A DNA stretch of 33,304 nucleotides from Syntrophomonadaceae bacterium (GTDB taxonomy: Bacteria > Bacillota > Dethiobacteria > DTU022). The position numbers and the translations under genes are program-made. The notes below the pieces were generated by a model. The model had not been told where the DNA came from. It saw only the letters and a program-made list of their open reading frames with translations, and searched no databases. This document shows positions 1 to 10,135 of this stretch, in pieces (positions within the stretch are counted from its first letter, which is position 1; each line of letters begins with the position of its first letter). The stretch spans positions 1 through 33,304 of the forward strand of contig SLQM01000252.1 of the NCBI GenBank assembly GCA_007131435.1, in the 5' to 3' direction.

Positions 1-24
1 CCATTTCAGGGAGAGAAACTCTAA
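1..24 (+). CDS. C-terminal tail of an upstream CDS (..PFQGEKL*), possibly yycH
   Basis: Frame open from base 1 to TAA at 22-24, overlapping the yycI ATG (TAATG). Identity is only a synteny guess. Confidence 0.4.
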   Translation, partial: PFQGEKL

Positions 25-911
25 TGAATTTAAACAAGGCTAAAACTATCCTGATCATAGCTTTTGCAGGGTTGAACCTGTTCCTTGGTTATTACCTTTT
101 TTGGCCGGATTTCGGAAAATTAACCCAGGTGGCGGTAACTGCAGATGATCTGCGCTTGACAGAAACAATACTCAATGATAATAATTATTTTCTGACTGCT
201 AATATTGACCGTTCAGTTCAATTCAGCGACTTTATAACAGTTGCTCCGGCAGCTAAGTTTCAACAGCAGTTGTTGATGAAATATATAGATGATGGCGCTT
301 CAATAAGTGAGTCAGGTAATGCAAGAGTTTACCGAACAGATACTGAAGTTGCACTGGTTTATCCCAGTGGGCTTGTGAGGATACATTTTGAGCCGGGAAT
401 TGTTCTAGCCGATAACCTGTTAGACATGGAAACTAAAGAACTGACAGAAAAGCTAGAAGCTTTTTTAAGAGATAATAACCTTATGCCTGAAGGGATCAGG
501 TTTGATTATCTTGAAAAGAGTGAATCAGGACGGATAGTATTTCACTACTACCAGGTTGCAGGTGATTTGTTTATCTATGCCAGCCAGTTAAAAGTAATTA
601 CTGTTTCAGATCAATTGTCTGTTGTTGAAATATACTGGCTTGAACCGGTTGAAAGGATCCCAAGCCGTGAGATGGAGCTGATATCTGCAACAGAAGCGCT
701 AACGAGTTTCGTTAACGAACTGGGCCCAAGCCCGGAAGAAAGAACAATAGAACAGATGAAATTAGGGTTTTTTAGTGGCGAGTATGATGCTGAAAAGTGG
801 GAGATACCGCCGGTTTGGCGAATCGTGTTAAATGATAATAAACACTTTTATATTAACGCGTTTACAGGTAATATAGAGCAGGATATAATTTTCCCTGATC
901 AACAGCCTTGA
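24..911 (+). CDS. yycI: YycI-like two-component (WalRK) regulatory membrane protein
   Basis: 295 aa; N-terminal MNLNKAKTILIIAFAGLNLFLGYYLF single TM anchor typical of YycI; HtrA gene two ORFs downstream as in wal operons. Confidence 0.75.
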   Translation: MNLNKAKTILIIAFAGLNLFLGYYLFWPDFGKLTQVAVTADDLRLTETILNDNNYFLTANIDRSVQFSDFITVAPAAKFQQQLLMKYIDDGASISESGNARVYRTDTEVALVYPSGLVRIHFEPGIVLADNLLDMETKELTEKLEAFLRDNNLMPEGIRFDYLEKSESGRIVFHYYQVAGDLFIYASQLKVITVSDQLSVVEIYWLEPVERIPSREMELISATEALTSFVNELGPSPEERTIEQMKLGFFSGEYDAEKWEIPPVWRIVLNDNKHFYINAFTGNIEQDIIFPDQQP

Positions 912-964
912 TTTAGCAGGGCTTATTTTGTCAAACACTGTAGTTCAGCTTTAGGGAGGTCAAT

Positions 965-2254
965 ATGGAAAAATTTATTGTAAAAGGTAAGACCGCACTA
1001 AGTGGCAGGGTTAAGATTAGCGGTTCAAAAAATTCAGCTGTAGCTATTCTACCGGCAGCGGTATTGACAGCCAATACAGTTCAAATTGATAATTTACCAG
1101 ACATAACTGATGTCAGGACAATGATCAGCATCTTGGAAAACCTGGGGGTCAATATCCGCAGAAGAGGAGTAGACGCAGTTGACCTTACTCCAGGCAGTCT
1201 ATCTAAAGTTGCACCGGCATATGATTTGGTAAAAAAAATGCGGGCTTCGTATTACTTTATGGGAAGCCTGCTTGCGCGTTTTGGACAGGCTGAAGTTCCA
1301 ATACCTGGAGGCTGTGACCTGGGTCCCCGTCCAATCGACCAACATCTTAAGGGTTTTTCTGCTCTTGGGGCGAAGATAAATATTGAGCATGGTATGATTA
1401 CCCTCACTGCAGAAAAATTAACCGGAGCGCGCATATACCTTGATGTTGTCAGTATAGGGGCAACAGTTAATTTAATGCTTGCTGCGGCAGCAGCTGAAGG
1501 CAAGACTGTACTGGAAAATGTTGCAAAAGAGCCTGAAATTGTTGACCTTGCTAACTTTTTAAATGCGATGGGCGCATCTATTCGGGGAGCTGGAACAGAT
1601 GTGATTCGTATTGAGGGCGTTAAAAAGTTCAACTCTGCCAGGCATACGGTAATCCCTGACAGAATTGAAGCGGGGACTTTCATGCTGGCGGCAGCATCAA
1701 CAGGGGGTGCTGTAACAGTGGAAGATGTGATACCCAAGCACCTTGAAGCCATAACTGCCAAGCTGAGAGAAACCGGCGCAAAGGTTATTTTAGCGCCTGA
1801 AACTATCAGGGTGGAGGCTGACACACCACTTTCCCCCTCAGATCTGAAAACTTTTCCCTACCCAGGTTTTCCGACCGATCTTCAGCCACCTGCGATGGTG
1901 CTCCTGACAGCGGCAAAGGGTTTGAGTGTTGTCACAGAAAATGTATTTGATGGGCGTTTTAACCATGTTGATGAGCTGAAAAGAATGGGCGCCCATATTA
2001 AAGTAGAAGGTCGTACAGCTCTGATAGAAGGCGGCTATCCGCTTACCGGGGCCCCGGTAACTGCACCGGATTTAAGATCAGGCGCTGCCCTGATAATTGC
2101 AGCCCTGGCTGCAGAAGGTGATAGTGAAATCAGTGCAGTGGATCATGTTGACAGGGGTTATGATCACTTTGAAGGTAAGCTCATCTCCCTTGGAGCCAGT
2201 ATAAATAGAGTACATGACAAGGGATTTGAAAATAGAGCAGGCAATCTAGACTGA
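965..2254 (+). CDS. murA: UDP-N-acetylglucosamine 1-carboxyvinyltransferase
   Basis: 429 aa; MEKFIVKGKTALSGRVKISGSKNSAVAILPAA and PGGCDLGPRPIDQHLKGFSALGA (catalytic Cys loop). RBS GGGAGG upstream. Confidence 0.95.
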   Translation: MEKFIVKGKTALSGRVKISGSKNSAVAILPAAVLTANTVQIDNLPDITDVRTMISILENLGVNIRRRGVDAVDLTPGSLSKVAPAYDLVKKMRASYYFMGSLLARFGQAEVPIPGGCDLGPRPIDQHLKGFSALGAKINIEHGMITLTAEKLTGARIYLDVVSIGATVNLMLAAAAAEGKTVLENVAKEPEIVDLANFLNAMGASIRGAGTDVIRIEGVKKFNSARHTVIPDRIEAGTFMLAAASTGGAVTVEDVIPKHLEAITAKLRETGAKVILAPETIRVEADTPLSPSDLKTFPYPGFPTDLQPPAMVLLTAAKGLSVVTENVFDGRFNHVDELKRMGAHIKVEGRTALIEGGYPLTGAPVTAPDLRSGAALIIAALAAEGDSEISAVDHVDRGYDHFEGKLISLGASINRVHDKGFENRAGNLD

Positions 2255-2354
2255 TCTAGTGTATGCACACCAGGCTAACTGTAGAAGATGTTTCTAAATG
2301 CTTATAGCTTTTAAGTATAAAAACATACAAATAATGCAGTTTATAAAGAATATA

Positions 2355-2387
2355 AGGGACGCTTTGGATATTCTATATGGCGTCCCT
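2355..2387 (+). terminator. Hairpin AGGGACGC/GCGTCCCT downstream of murA
   Basis: Perfect 8-bp inverted repeat (2355-2362 / 2380-2387), 17-nt loop, only a weak T-rich tail (TGCTTTA). Confidence 0.45.
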
Positions 2388-2440
2388 GCTTTACGTAAAC
2401 AGCATATTATTATAAACTTATGATAAAGGAGGTTGTTATT

Positions 2441-3646
2441 ATGGAAAACAACTTTAGAGAACACCCGGTTTCCCGTCGAGGCGGGATCTGGTCTTTCATA
2501 GGTTACTTGTCTTTTGGGATTCTTGGGATTTTGCTTGGAGCAGTTCTGGTTTACGGTCTTTTCGTGCACTATTTATCCCCCGGGCAAGAGCTTGTTTTGC
2601 CAGTTACTGAAGAAGATGCAGAAGCTGTGCAGGAAGAACCACCCCCGTCAGTGTTGCCGGGATATGAAATGAATCTTGCAGATATAGTGGATCAAGTGAT
2701 GCCGGCAGTAGTCAGTGTAAACAAGCATGTAAACATTACCCGTTTCGGGGAGCAGCGCTTAGAAGAGGTCGAATCTGGTTCAGGCGTTATAATAGATTCA
2801 AGCGGCTATATAGTTACAAATCACCACGTTATTGAAGGCGCTGATAAGGTGTCAGTCTTAATCCCCGGTAAAGGGCGTTACGAAGCAGACATTGTTGGTG
2901 AAGATATTTTAACCGATCTTGCGTTACTAAAGATTGACGAAACCGGGTTAATTGAAATGCCACTGGGAAACTCGGCTGAAGCCAGGGTTGGCGAAACGGT
3001 TATGGCTATTGGTAATCCCCTGGGCTACTTTCAGCAAACTGTAACAGCAGGAATAATAAGTGCCCTTGATCGCCAGGTCAGGTTTCCCGGAAGCGGCTAT
3101 GCCTATACCTTCATCCAGACTGATGCCCTTGTTAATCCGGGTAACAGCGGTGGGCCCCTTGTTAACCTGAATGGAGAGATAATTGGTATTAATACGGCTA
3201 AGATCAGCCTGATGGGGGTAGAGGGAATTGGCCTTGCGATACCAAGCAATACTGTTAAAAGGGTCGTGGATGATTTCGTTGAGCACGGCCGTGTTATTCG
3301 CCCTCACATAGGGGTAGTGCTCGAAGATTGGATTGATTACAGCGGAGAAGAACCGGAAAAGGGGGTACTAATTGTTGATATCGCCCCGGGTACTTCAGCT
3401 GATGAAGCCGGTTTAGAGCAGGGTGATATTATAGTTGAAATAGACGGTAAAGAAGTTCAATATTTTGCCCAGTTGTTTGACAGGTTGCTGGATTATTACC
3501 CTGATGATACTGTTACTATTACCTATTACAGGAATGGTGAACGGCTTGATGTTCTAGTTACTTTTGGAGAAAGGCCTGACGACAGCCCGTTATATGTTCC
3601 TGCTCCAGAAAATGATGATAATAATGAGTCGGAAGAAAATAACTAA
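2441..3646 (+). CDS. HtrA/DegP-like membrane-anchored serine protease with PDZ domain
   Basis: ORF 2420-3646; start at ATG 2441 favoured by the AAAGGAGG RBS. N-terminal TM; TNHHVIEGA (His), LTDLALLKI (Asp), GNSGGPLVN (Ser); C-terminal PDZ. Confidence 0.92.
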   Translation: MENNFREHPVSRRGGIWSFIGYLSFGILGILLGAVLVYGLFVHYLSPGQELVLPVTEEDAEAVQEEPPPSVLPGYEMNLADIVDQVMPAVVSVNKHVNITRFGEQRLEEVESGSGVIIDSSGYIVTNHHVIEGADKVSVLIPGKGRYEADIVGEDILTDLALLKIDETGLIEMPLGNSAEARVGETVMAIGNPLGYFQQTVTAGIISALDRQVRFPGSGYAYTFIQTDALVNPGNSGGPLVNLNGEIIGINTAKISLMGVEGIGLAIPSNTVKRVVDDFVEHGRVIRPHIGVVLEDWIDYSGEEPEKGVLIVDIAPGTSADEAGLEQGDIIVEIDGKEVQYFAQLFDRLLDYYPDDTVTITYYRNGERLDVLVTFGERPDDSPLYVPAPENDDNNESEENN

Positions 3647-3663
3647 CTTGACTAAATGCTTAA

Positions 3664-3693
3664 ACCGGGATGACCATACCTGGTTATCCCGGT
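3664..3693 (+). terminator. 13-bp hairpin after htrA without a T-tract
   Basis: ACCGGGATGACCA-TACC-TGGTTATCCCGGT (one G-T wobble), no following T run. Confidence 0.45.
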
Positions 3694-3732
3694 ATTAGTC
3701 CTTACTATAGAGAAAATTACAGGTGAGCTGGT

Positions 3733-4662
3733 TTGAATCTCATTTTTGTATTTATAGACGGAGTAGGTCTCGGCATAGACGGGCCTTCAAACCCTTTCTC
3801 CTACACTGAAACCCCTGGCCTGGATAGTATTCTGGAAGGGAATCGTTTAACTACCGAGTCGATTGGCTATAAAGGGCCTGATGCCAGTTTGCTGGGCCTT
3901 GATGCTACATTGGGCGTAGAAGGTTTTCCGCAAAGCGCAACCGGACAGGCTTCAATTTTTACCGGTGAAAACGCTGCTGCTCTTATAGGTTCTCACTTAA
4001 ACGGTTTTCCTGATGAACAGCTCAGGGAATTGCTGGCCTCAAAAGGGCTCTTCAAAAAGCTTAAAGAAGCCGGATATAGGGTTTCTTTTGTTAATGCATA
4101 CCGCCCTGAATTTTTTGCAATGCTCCACGATGGCCTGCAGGGCAACAATTACTCGTGCTCAACCTTGATTACCTATTACGGGGAGCTGCAATTTAAAGAT
4201 CTTAACTGCCTGCGCAGGGGAAAAGCAGTTTACATGGATATTACAAATGAACTGCTTCTGTGCCAGGGATATGATATCGCACTGATCGAGCCTGAAAAAG
4301 GGGCCGATAATTTGATAAACCTGAGTAATGGGTTCCACTTTTGTATGTTTGAATACTTTCTCAGCGACCTTGTTGGCCATTCTGCAAACAAGGCGGACGC
4401 AAAAAAAGAAGTTACTAAGCTTGATCGTTTTATTGGAAGGCTTTATGAAAAAGTTGATTTTGATAACACTTTTATAATTGTATCCAGTGACCATGGCAAC
4501 ATGGAAGACCTTTCTACCAGGGAGCATACCTTAAACTGGGTTCCGGCCTTGCTGATCGGCAGGAGGGAGATAAGAAGCGCTATTGAAGAAAAGCTGCAGG
4601 ACCTAACAGATCTGCTTCCTGCAATCCGCAAGGCGCTTTCCTATAACAGGTCTATTAATTGA
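3733..4662 (+). CDS. Alkaline phosphatase/phosphoglycerate mutase superfamily metalloenzyme
   Basis: 309 aa, TTG start; FIDGVGLGIDG, SATGQASIFTGENAA nucleophile region, SSDHGNMEDLSTREHT metal-binding motif. Confidence 0.8.
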   Translation: MNLIFVFIDGVGLGIDGPSNPFSYTETPGLDSILEGNRLTTESIGYKGPDASLLGLDATLGVEGFPQSATGQASIFTGENAAALIGSHLNGFPDEQLRELLASKGLFKKLKEAGYRVSFVNAYRPEFFAMLHDGLQGNNYSCSTLITYYGELQFKDLNCLRRGKAVYMDITNELLLCQGYDIALIEPEKGADNLINLSNGFHFCMFEYFLSDLVGHSANKADAKKEVTKLDRFIGRLYEKVDFDNTFIIVSSDHGNMEDLSTREHTLNWVPALLIGRREIRSAIEEKLQDLTDLLPAIRKALSYNRSIN

Positions 4663-4678
4663 AAGGATGATTGTTAGC

Positions 4679-5296
4679 ATGCAGGTTAAATGTCTTGTAG
4701 TAAGCATGTTTTCAACTAACTGTTATATTGCTTACTGCCCTGAAACCAGGGAAGCGGTAGTTATTGATCCGGGTGCTCAAGGAGCGGCAATTTCAACAAA
4801 TATAAAGTCGCTTGACCTGAAACTCAAATACATTTTAAATACGCATGGCCATGTTGATCATATTGGCGCAAATGGCAGGTTGAAAGAAGACTATAGGGTT
4901 CCGATCATGCTTAGTGAAAAGGATTTGGATTTGTATAGAAATCCCGGGTTTGGTTTACGCCTTGTTCTTCGCAAACAGCCGGATCCTGATCGCTTTATTT
5001 CAGAGGGAGATGAAATTAGTTTTGGCAATGTAAGCTTAAGGGTAATTGCAACACCTGGCCATACTCCGGGCGGTGTATGTTTCTTAAACAATGATGCTCT
5101 CTTCTGCGGTGATACTTTATTTGCCGGTTCAATTGGCAGAACTGACTTAGCCGGGGGTTCTTACAATACATTAATGGAAAGCATAAGGCATAAATTATTA
5201 GCCTTGCCTGAATCTACAATCGTCTATACCGGCCACGGCCCACAAACGACTATCGGCGATGAGATTAGGTCAAATCCATTTCTTAATCATATTTAG
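4679..5296 (+). CDS. MBL-fold (glyoxalase II-like) hydrolase
   Basis: ORF 4667-5296; start ATG 4679 favoured by GAAAGGATG upstream. THGHVDHIGA, ATPGHTPGG, FCGDTLF, YTGHGPQTT motifs. Confidence 0.9.
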   Translation: MQVKCLVVSMFSTNCYIAYCPETREAVVIDPGAQGAAISTNIKSLDLKLKYILNTHGHVDHIGANGRLKEDYRVPIMLSEKDLDLYRNPGFGLRLVLRKQPDPDRFISEGDEISFGNVSLRVIATPGHTPGGVCFLNNDALFCGDTLFAGSIGRTDLAGGSYNTLMESIRHKLLALPESTIVYTGHGPQTTIGDEIRSNPFLNHI

Positions 5297-5535
5297 AGCT
5301 TTAGGTTTTACTTTTGCTTTAATATTTTTAAAAACTTGCAGGAATATTGGCCTCTATATCGAATACCTTTCTACCGGATAAGAAAATCGAAGTCACCCAC
5401 TCCTTTATGTAGCTAACTATTCCTAAATAGAAATTTAATAATTAGCTTTCCCTTTCATAAAGGACACGAAAAATTATATTGAGCCTTTATTGCCATATAA
5501 ACAGGCAAAGAAGAATGCTTTAAACCGGGAGCAAC

Positions 5536-6537
5536 ATGATCAATCCATGGCTGCAGTTTCTAATTTGTGCGGTAATTATTGTTCTGGCAGGCAGCAGGTT
5601 AACCGGTAATGCCGCAATAGTTGCCAAGAAAACCGGTATCGGAACAGCATGGGCAGGAGTTCTGCTTTTACCGCTGGCCACTTCTCTACCAGAACTGGTG
5701 ACAACCCTGAGCGCAGTGGCAATTAATGCGCCAGACCTGGCCACGGGTAATATATTGGGCAGCTGCCTGTTCAATATTGCAATCCTGTTTGTGATTGACC
5801 TGGTTGAAGGAAAAGGCCCTCTGTCATCACGAATCAGCCAGGCGCACATTATTACAGTCTCCTTGAGTATTATGACAATAAGCCTGGCATCAATTGGCCT
5901 GCTGGGTGTGACATATTTTCCTATCGGCTGGATAGGCCTTGAAACGCTGCTTATAGCAGGGGTTTACCTGCTGGGAAGCAGGCTGATCTATGTAAATGAA
6001 AAAAAAGCATTTGTTGAGATTAAAGCAGCAGACAATATTTATATTCAGGGGAAGGATTTAACCGTTGGCAGGGCTCTTACCAACTTCCTTATTGCTGCAA
6101 TATTTATCCTGGTCAGCGGATTGCTGTTGGTTAATGCCACGGACAGGATTGCAATTGAAACCGGTCTTGGTTACACATTTGTGGGTTCAATATTTTTGGC
6201 AATAAGCACTTCCCTGCCCGAACTGGTTACAACGATGAGCGCAGTGCGCCTCGGATTTTCGGATATGGCAGTGGCCAATATTTTCGGGGCAAACTTTATG
6301 AACCTGTTTATTATTTTTATTGCCGATCTGTTTTACAGTAAAGGACCGCTGTTAAGCGCAGCTTCAGAAGGAAACATTTTATCCGCCCTGATGGTTGTTA
6401 TGTTAAGTTCCATCTTTGTTTTCGGGCTGTTGTTCCGCTCGGACAGGACAGTAATCCGGGTAGGTTTTGATACATTACTGATTTTTTTAGGCTACCTCAC
6501 AGCAGCACTCATGCTGTTCAAAGTGGGTGGCAATTAA
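5536..6537 (+). CDS. CaCA-family sodium/calcium antiporter
   Basis: 333 aa; two alpha-repeats LPLATSLPELVTTLSAV...GNILGSCLFNIAI and LAISTSLPELVTTMSAV...NIFGANFMNLFI. Confidence 0.88.
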   Translation: MINPWLQFLICAVIIVLAGSRLTGNAAIVAKKTGIGTAWAGVLLLPLATSLPELVTTLSAVAINAPDLATGNILGSCLFNIAILFVIDLVEGKGPLSSRISQAHIITVSLSIMTISLASIGLLGVTYFPIGWIGLETLLIAGVYLLGSRLIYVNEKKAFVEIKAADNIYIQGKDLTVGRALTNFLIAAIFILVSGLLLVNATDRIAIETGLGYTFVGSIFLAISTSLPELVTTMSAVRLGFSDMAVANIFGANFMNLFIIFIADLFYSKGPLLSAASEGNILSALMVVMLSSIFVFGLLFRSDRTVIRVGFDTLLIFLGYLTAALMLFKVGGN

Positions 6538-6556
6538 GCAAAGGCGGTGGTTTCTG

Positions 6557-7801
6557 TTGGAAACAGAAAAGTTAAAAACCATGACTCTGAATGATCTTCA
6601 CCGGTTGGCAAAAGAACACGAGATCAAGGGCCAATCAACCATGCGCAAGCAGGAGTTGATCGATTCCCTAACTAAGCTGTTCTCTGAAAATGGCGAACAA
6701 TTTAGCGCTTCTGGCATGTTGGAGATCATGCCTGACGGGTTCGGTTTCCTGCGGCGTAATAAATATTACTTCTCTGAAGATGATATATATATTTCTGCTT
6801 CGCAAATCCGGCGTTTTAACATGCGCACCGGAGATATGATTAAAGGTCGTATACGACCTCCCAAGGATAATGAACGCTATTATGCTCTGCTTCAGGTAGA
6901 GGAAATAAATGACGAAGATCCGGAAAAAATGGCCCACCGTAAAAAGTTTACCTCCCTGGTTCCCATTCACCCTGATGAACAGATCAGGATGGAAACCAAG
7001 TCCCATATCCTGTCCACCCGGATTATTGACCTCCTGGTCCCAGTTGGAAAAGGCCAGCGGGGCTTAATTGTTTCACCGCCAAAGGCAGGAAAAACGATGC
7101 TCCTAAAGCAGCTGGCCAACAGCATATCAATCAATCATCCTGAAATTGAGCTTATCATCCTGTTGATTGATGAAAGGCCTGAAGAGGTTACAGATATGCA
7201 GCGCAGTGTAGATGCAGATGTAGTAAGTTCAACATTTGATCAAAAACCGGAAAACCATATTCACATCGCAGAACTCGTGCTTGAGCGTTCCCAGCGCCTG
7301 GTGGAGCAGGGCCGTGATGTAGCTGTGCTCCTGGACAGCATTACGAGGCTTACCAGGGCTTACAACCTGGTTATCCCACCAAGCGGGCGTACGTTATCAG
7401 GCGGTATTGACCCGGGGGCATTTTACAAACCGAAAAGGTTTTTTGGCGCAGCCCGGAATATTGATGGCGGTGGCAGCCTGACCATCCTGGCTACTGCAAT
7501 AGTTGATACGGGCAGCAGGATGGATGATGTGGTTTACGAGGAATTTAAAGGCACAGGCAATTTGGAACTGCACCTGGATCGGAAAATTGCCGAGCGGCGT
7601 ATTTTCCCGGCAATGGATATTTCCAGGTCCGGGACACGTCGGGAAGAGCTGCTGCTTGACGAACACAAAATTGAGTTAATGTGGGCTTTAAGACGCGCTA
7701 TGGGCAGCAGCACCAGTGTAGAATTCCTCGAAGCGCTTATGGATAGAATGAAAAAGACTAAGACTAATGAAGACTTTCTTGGCAACATGCACACCATGTA
7801 G
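6557..7801 (+). CDS. rho: Transcription termination factor Rho
   Basis: TTG 6557 with AGGCGGTGG RBS (ORF 6527-7801). [18 protein letters not shown]-domain, [15 protein letters not shown]-loop, [34 protein letters not shown]. Confidence 0.96.
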   Translation: METEKLKTMTLNDLHRLAKEHEIKGQSTMRKQELIDSLTKLFSENGEQFSASGMLEIMPDGFGFLRRNKYYFSEDDIYISASQIRRFNMRTGDMIKGRIRPPKDNERYYALLQVEEINDEDPEKMAHRKKFTSLVPIHPDEQIRMETKSHILSTRIIDLLVPVGKGQRGLIVSPPKAGKTMLLKQLANSISINHPEIELIILLIDERPEEVTDMQRSVDADVVSSTFDQKPENHIHIAELVLERSQRLVEQGRDVAVLLDSITRLTRAYNLVIPPSGRTLSGGIDPGAFYKPKRFFGAARNIDGGGSLTILATAIVDTGSRMDDVVYEEFKGTGNLELHLDRKIAERRIFPAMDISRSGTRREELLLDEHKIELMWALRRAMGSSTSVEFLEALMDRMKKTKTNEDFLGNMHTM

Positions 7802-7883
7802 GTTTATTATCTTTAGCTGTTGCACAATAGAGGGCAATATGCTATTATTCTATACCGGGAATGCCTTAAGGAGGATCAAGACA

Positions 7884-8081
7884 ATGAAAACAGATATTCA
7901 CCCAAAATATTACCGCACCAAGGTAACCTGTGCCTGCGGTGAAACATTTGAGACAGGCTCAACCAGTGAAACCTTGAAAGTGGAGATATGCTCCAAATGC
8001 CATCCGTTTTTTACCGGAAAACAAAAATTTGTTGATACCGGGGGACGAGTGGAGCGCTTTAAACGTAAATACGGCATGTAA
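7884..8081 (+). CDS. rpmE: 50S ribosomal protein L31 (zinc-binding type)
   Basis: [65 protein letters not shown]; start at ATG 7884 after GGAGG. Confidence 0.95.
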   Translation: MKTDIHPKYYRTKVTCACGETFETGSTSETLKVEICSKCHPFFTGKQKFVDTGGRVERFKRKYGM

Positions 8082-8087
8082 AGAGAA

Positions 8088-8117
8088 AGAGCAGGGCTTG
8101 ATGCTCTGCTCTTTTTT
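8088..8117 (+). terminator. Intrinsic terminator after rpmE
   Basis: AGAGCAGGGC-TTGAT-GCTCTGCTCT (10-bp stem, one wobble) running into TTTTTT. Confidence 0.9.
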
Positions 8118-8166
8118 AATGCCTGCCTGAAAGTTAAAGGAAACCGATTGTGCGGGGAGATATGGA

Positions 8167-9237
8167 ATGCAGGATAAACTAAAAATTATTGAAGAACGCT
8201 ATCAAGAGCTGGAAAAACAGCTCAGTGATCCTAAAGTTCTTGAACAGCGGGATGAATGGCTTAAAATGTCAAAAGAAATGTCTGCCATTACTCCTGTTGT
8301 TGAGGCCTATCGCCGCCTGGTTGAGGTTGATGCCGAGATGGCTGAAGCAGAAGAGATGCTTGAGGAAAGCCAGGAGGAGGAAATGTCTGACTACCTGCAA
8401 AAAGAGGTCAGTGAGCTCAGAGATGAGAAAGAAAAATTGGAAATTGATCTGAAAGAGCTTCTTCTACCTAAAGACCCCTATGACGATAAAAGCGTTTTTA
8501 TTGAAATAAGAGCAGGAACCGGCGGAGACGAAGCAGCGCTTTTTGCTGCCGATCTATTAAAAATGTACTCCCGCTATGCTGAAAGTAAAAATTACAAGGT
8601 TGAAATTGTAGATGCCCATCAGACTGATATTGGCGGTTTTAAAGAGGCAATCCTTGGCATAGATGGTACAGGCGCTTACAGCCGTCTTAAATATGAGAGT
8701 GGTGTACACAGGGTGCAGCGCATACCAACAACTGAATCGGGAGGACGTATTCACACCTCTGCGGCAACCGTTGCCGTGCTTCCCGAAGTTGAAGAAGTTG
8801 AGGTAGAAATCAATCCCCAGGATTTAAGAGTGGATACTTTTTGCGCAACAGGCCCTGGCGGGCAGAGCGTTAATACAACGCAATCCGCAGTACGGATAAC
8901 TCACCTTCCGACAGGTGTAGTTGTAAGCTGCCAGGATGAAAAATCGCAGCTGCAAAACAAGGAAAAAGCCTTGCGTATTCTTCGCAGCAGGCTTTTGGAT
9001 AAGTATATATCAGAGCAAACAGCTGAACAGGCAGAAGCCAGGAAAACCATGGTTGGCAGCGGTGATAGAAGTGAAAGGATTCGCACCTATAATTTTCCCC
9101 AGAACAGGGTTACCGATCACCGGATAGGGTTGACTTTGCATAAAATGGACTTAATCCTGGCAGGACAGTTAGATGATATAATCGAAGCGTTGATTGCCAA
9201 TGAAAGAGCTGAAAAGTTAGAAGAGACGGGAGATTAG
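8167..9237 (+). CDS. prfA: Peptide chain release factor 1
   Basis: 356 aa; [51 protein letters not shown]. Confidence 0.95.
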   Translation: MQDKLKIIEERYQELEKQLSDPKVLEQRDEWLKMSKEMSAITPVVEAYRRLVEVDAEMAEAEEMLEESQEEEMSDYLQKEVSELRDEKEKLEIDLKELLLPKDPYDDKSVFIEIRAGTGGDEAALFAADLLKMYSRYAESKNYKVEIVDAHQTDIGGFKEAILGIDGTGAYSRLKYESGVHRVQRIPTTESGGRIHTSAATVAVLPEVEEVEVEINPQDLRVDTFCATGPGGQSVNTTQSAVRITHLPTGVVVSCQDEKSQLQNKEKALRILRSRLLDKYISEQTAEQAEARKTMVGSGDRSERIRTYNFPQNRVTDHRIGLTLHKMDLILAGQLDDIIEALIANERAEKLEETGD

Positions 9238-9244
9238 AACCGGC

Positions 9245-10129
9245 TTGTTATCACTGACGATAGACGAAGCTCTGCACAGAGCTTCTTTTAGTTTGAAAAA
9301 GGCCTCAATTGACGATCCCTTAATTGAGGCGGAAATATTGCTGGCATTTATTTTGAAAACAGATAGGCTCCAGCTGTATTTAAAAAAACAGGATCTTTTA
9401 CCACGCGCGTTATACAACTCTTTTCTTGGTCTGGTTAAACGCAGGGTTAAAGGAGAACCGGTTGCTTATATAACCGGGCAAAAGTATTTCTATGGCAGGT
9501 TGTTTCGCGTTGACCGCAGGGTTTTAATTCCCAGGCCTGAAACTGAACTGGTAATAGAAAAATCGCTCCATTTTGCCGAAATATTAATAAAGAGCGGTGT
9601 TAGTAAACCGTATATACTGGATCTTGGAACGGGCAGCGGTGTCCTTGCGGTGACGCTTGGCCTGGAACTGCCTGATGCTGAATTATATGCTGTTGATCTT
9701 TCGCCGGAAGCGCTGGATTTAGCCAGGCTAAATGCTAAAGAATATAGAATAAACGAAAAAATCACCTGGCTGGAAGGAGATTATTTTGATGTTTTGACAG
9801 ACAGGGCCCCAGGTGCAACTTTTAACCTTATTGTAGCAAATCCGCCTTACCTCAGCGCTGATGAAATAAAAAACTTACCGCCGGGTATACAAGAATATGA
9901 GCCTGTTGAAGCCCTGTATGGGGGGCTGGACGGCCTAGATGGTTACCGGCAGATAATTGGCAGGTTGCCCCCGTACGTTAAAACCCCGTTTATGCTGATA
10001 TTTGAAATTGGGTCATCGCAAGAAATGGAAGTTAAAAAACTACTTGAAGATTCCGGACTTTTTTCGGAGATCTGCTGTTATCCTGACCTTGCCGGGCTTC
10101 CAAGGGTGGTAGAAGCCTTCATTCCATAA
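9245..10129 (+). CDS. prmC: Release factor glutamine methyltransferase PrmC/HemK
   Basis: 294 aa, TTG start; ILDLGTGSGVLAVTLG SAM motif; VANPPYLSADE NPPY motif; PRPETE. Confidence 0.94.
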   Translation: MLSLTIDEALHRASFSLKKASIDDPLIEAEILLAFILKTDRLQLYLKKQDLLPRALYNSFLGLVKRRVKGEPVAYITGQKYFYGRLFRVDRRVLIPRPETELVIEKSLHFAEILIKSGVSKPYILDLGTGSGVLAVTLGLELPDAELYAVDLSPEALDLARLNAKEYRINEKITWLEGDYFDVLTDRAPGATFNLIVANPPYLSADEIKNLPPGIQEYEPVEALYGGLDGLDGYRQIIGRLPPYVKTPFMLIFEIGSSQEMEVKKLLEDSGLFSEICCYPDLAGLPRVVEAFIP

Positions 10130-10135
10130 GGTTAT

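Noticed and set aside
1252-1824. 190-aa minus-strand ORF opposite murA
   Set aside because: Lies entirely antisense to a well-supported gene; low-complexity Ser/Ala/Ile-rich composition typical of shadow ORFs; no recognisable domain.
5536-6537. Internal repeat LATSLPELVTTLSAV / LAISTSLPELVTTMSAV as a possible gene duplication artefact
   Set aside because: This is the normal inverted alpha-repeat architecture of CaCA antiporters.
8189-8452. 87-aa alternative-frame ORF within prfA
   Set aside because: Lys/Leu/Arg-rich out-of-frame product of the prfA coiled-coil region.
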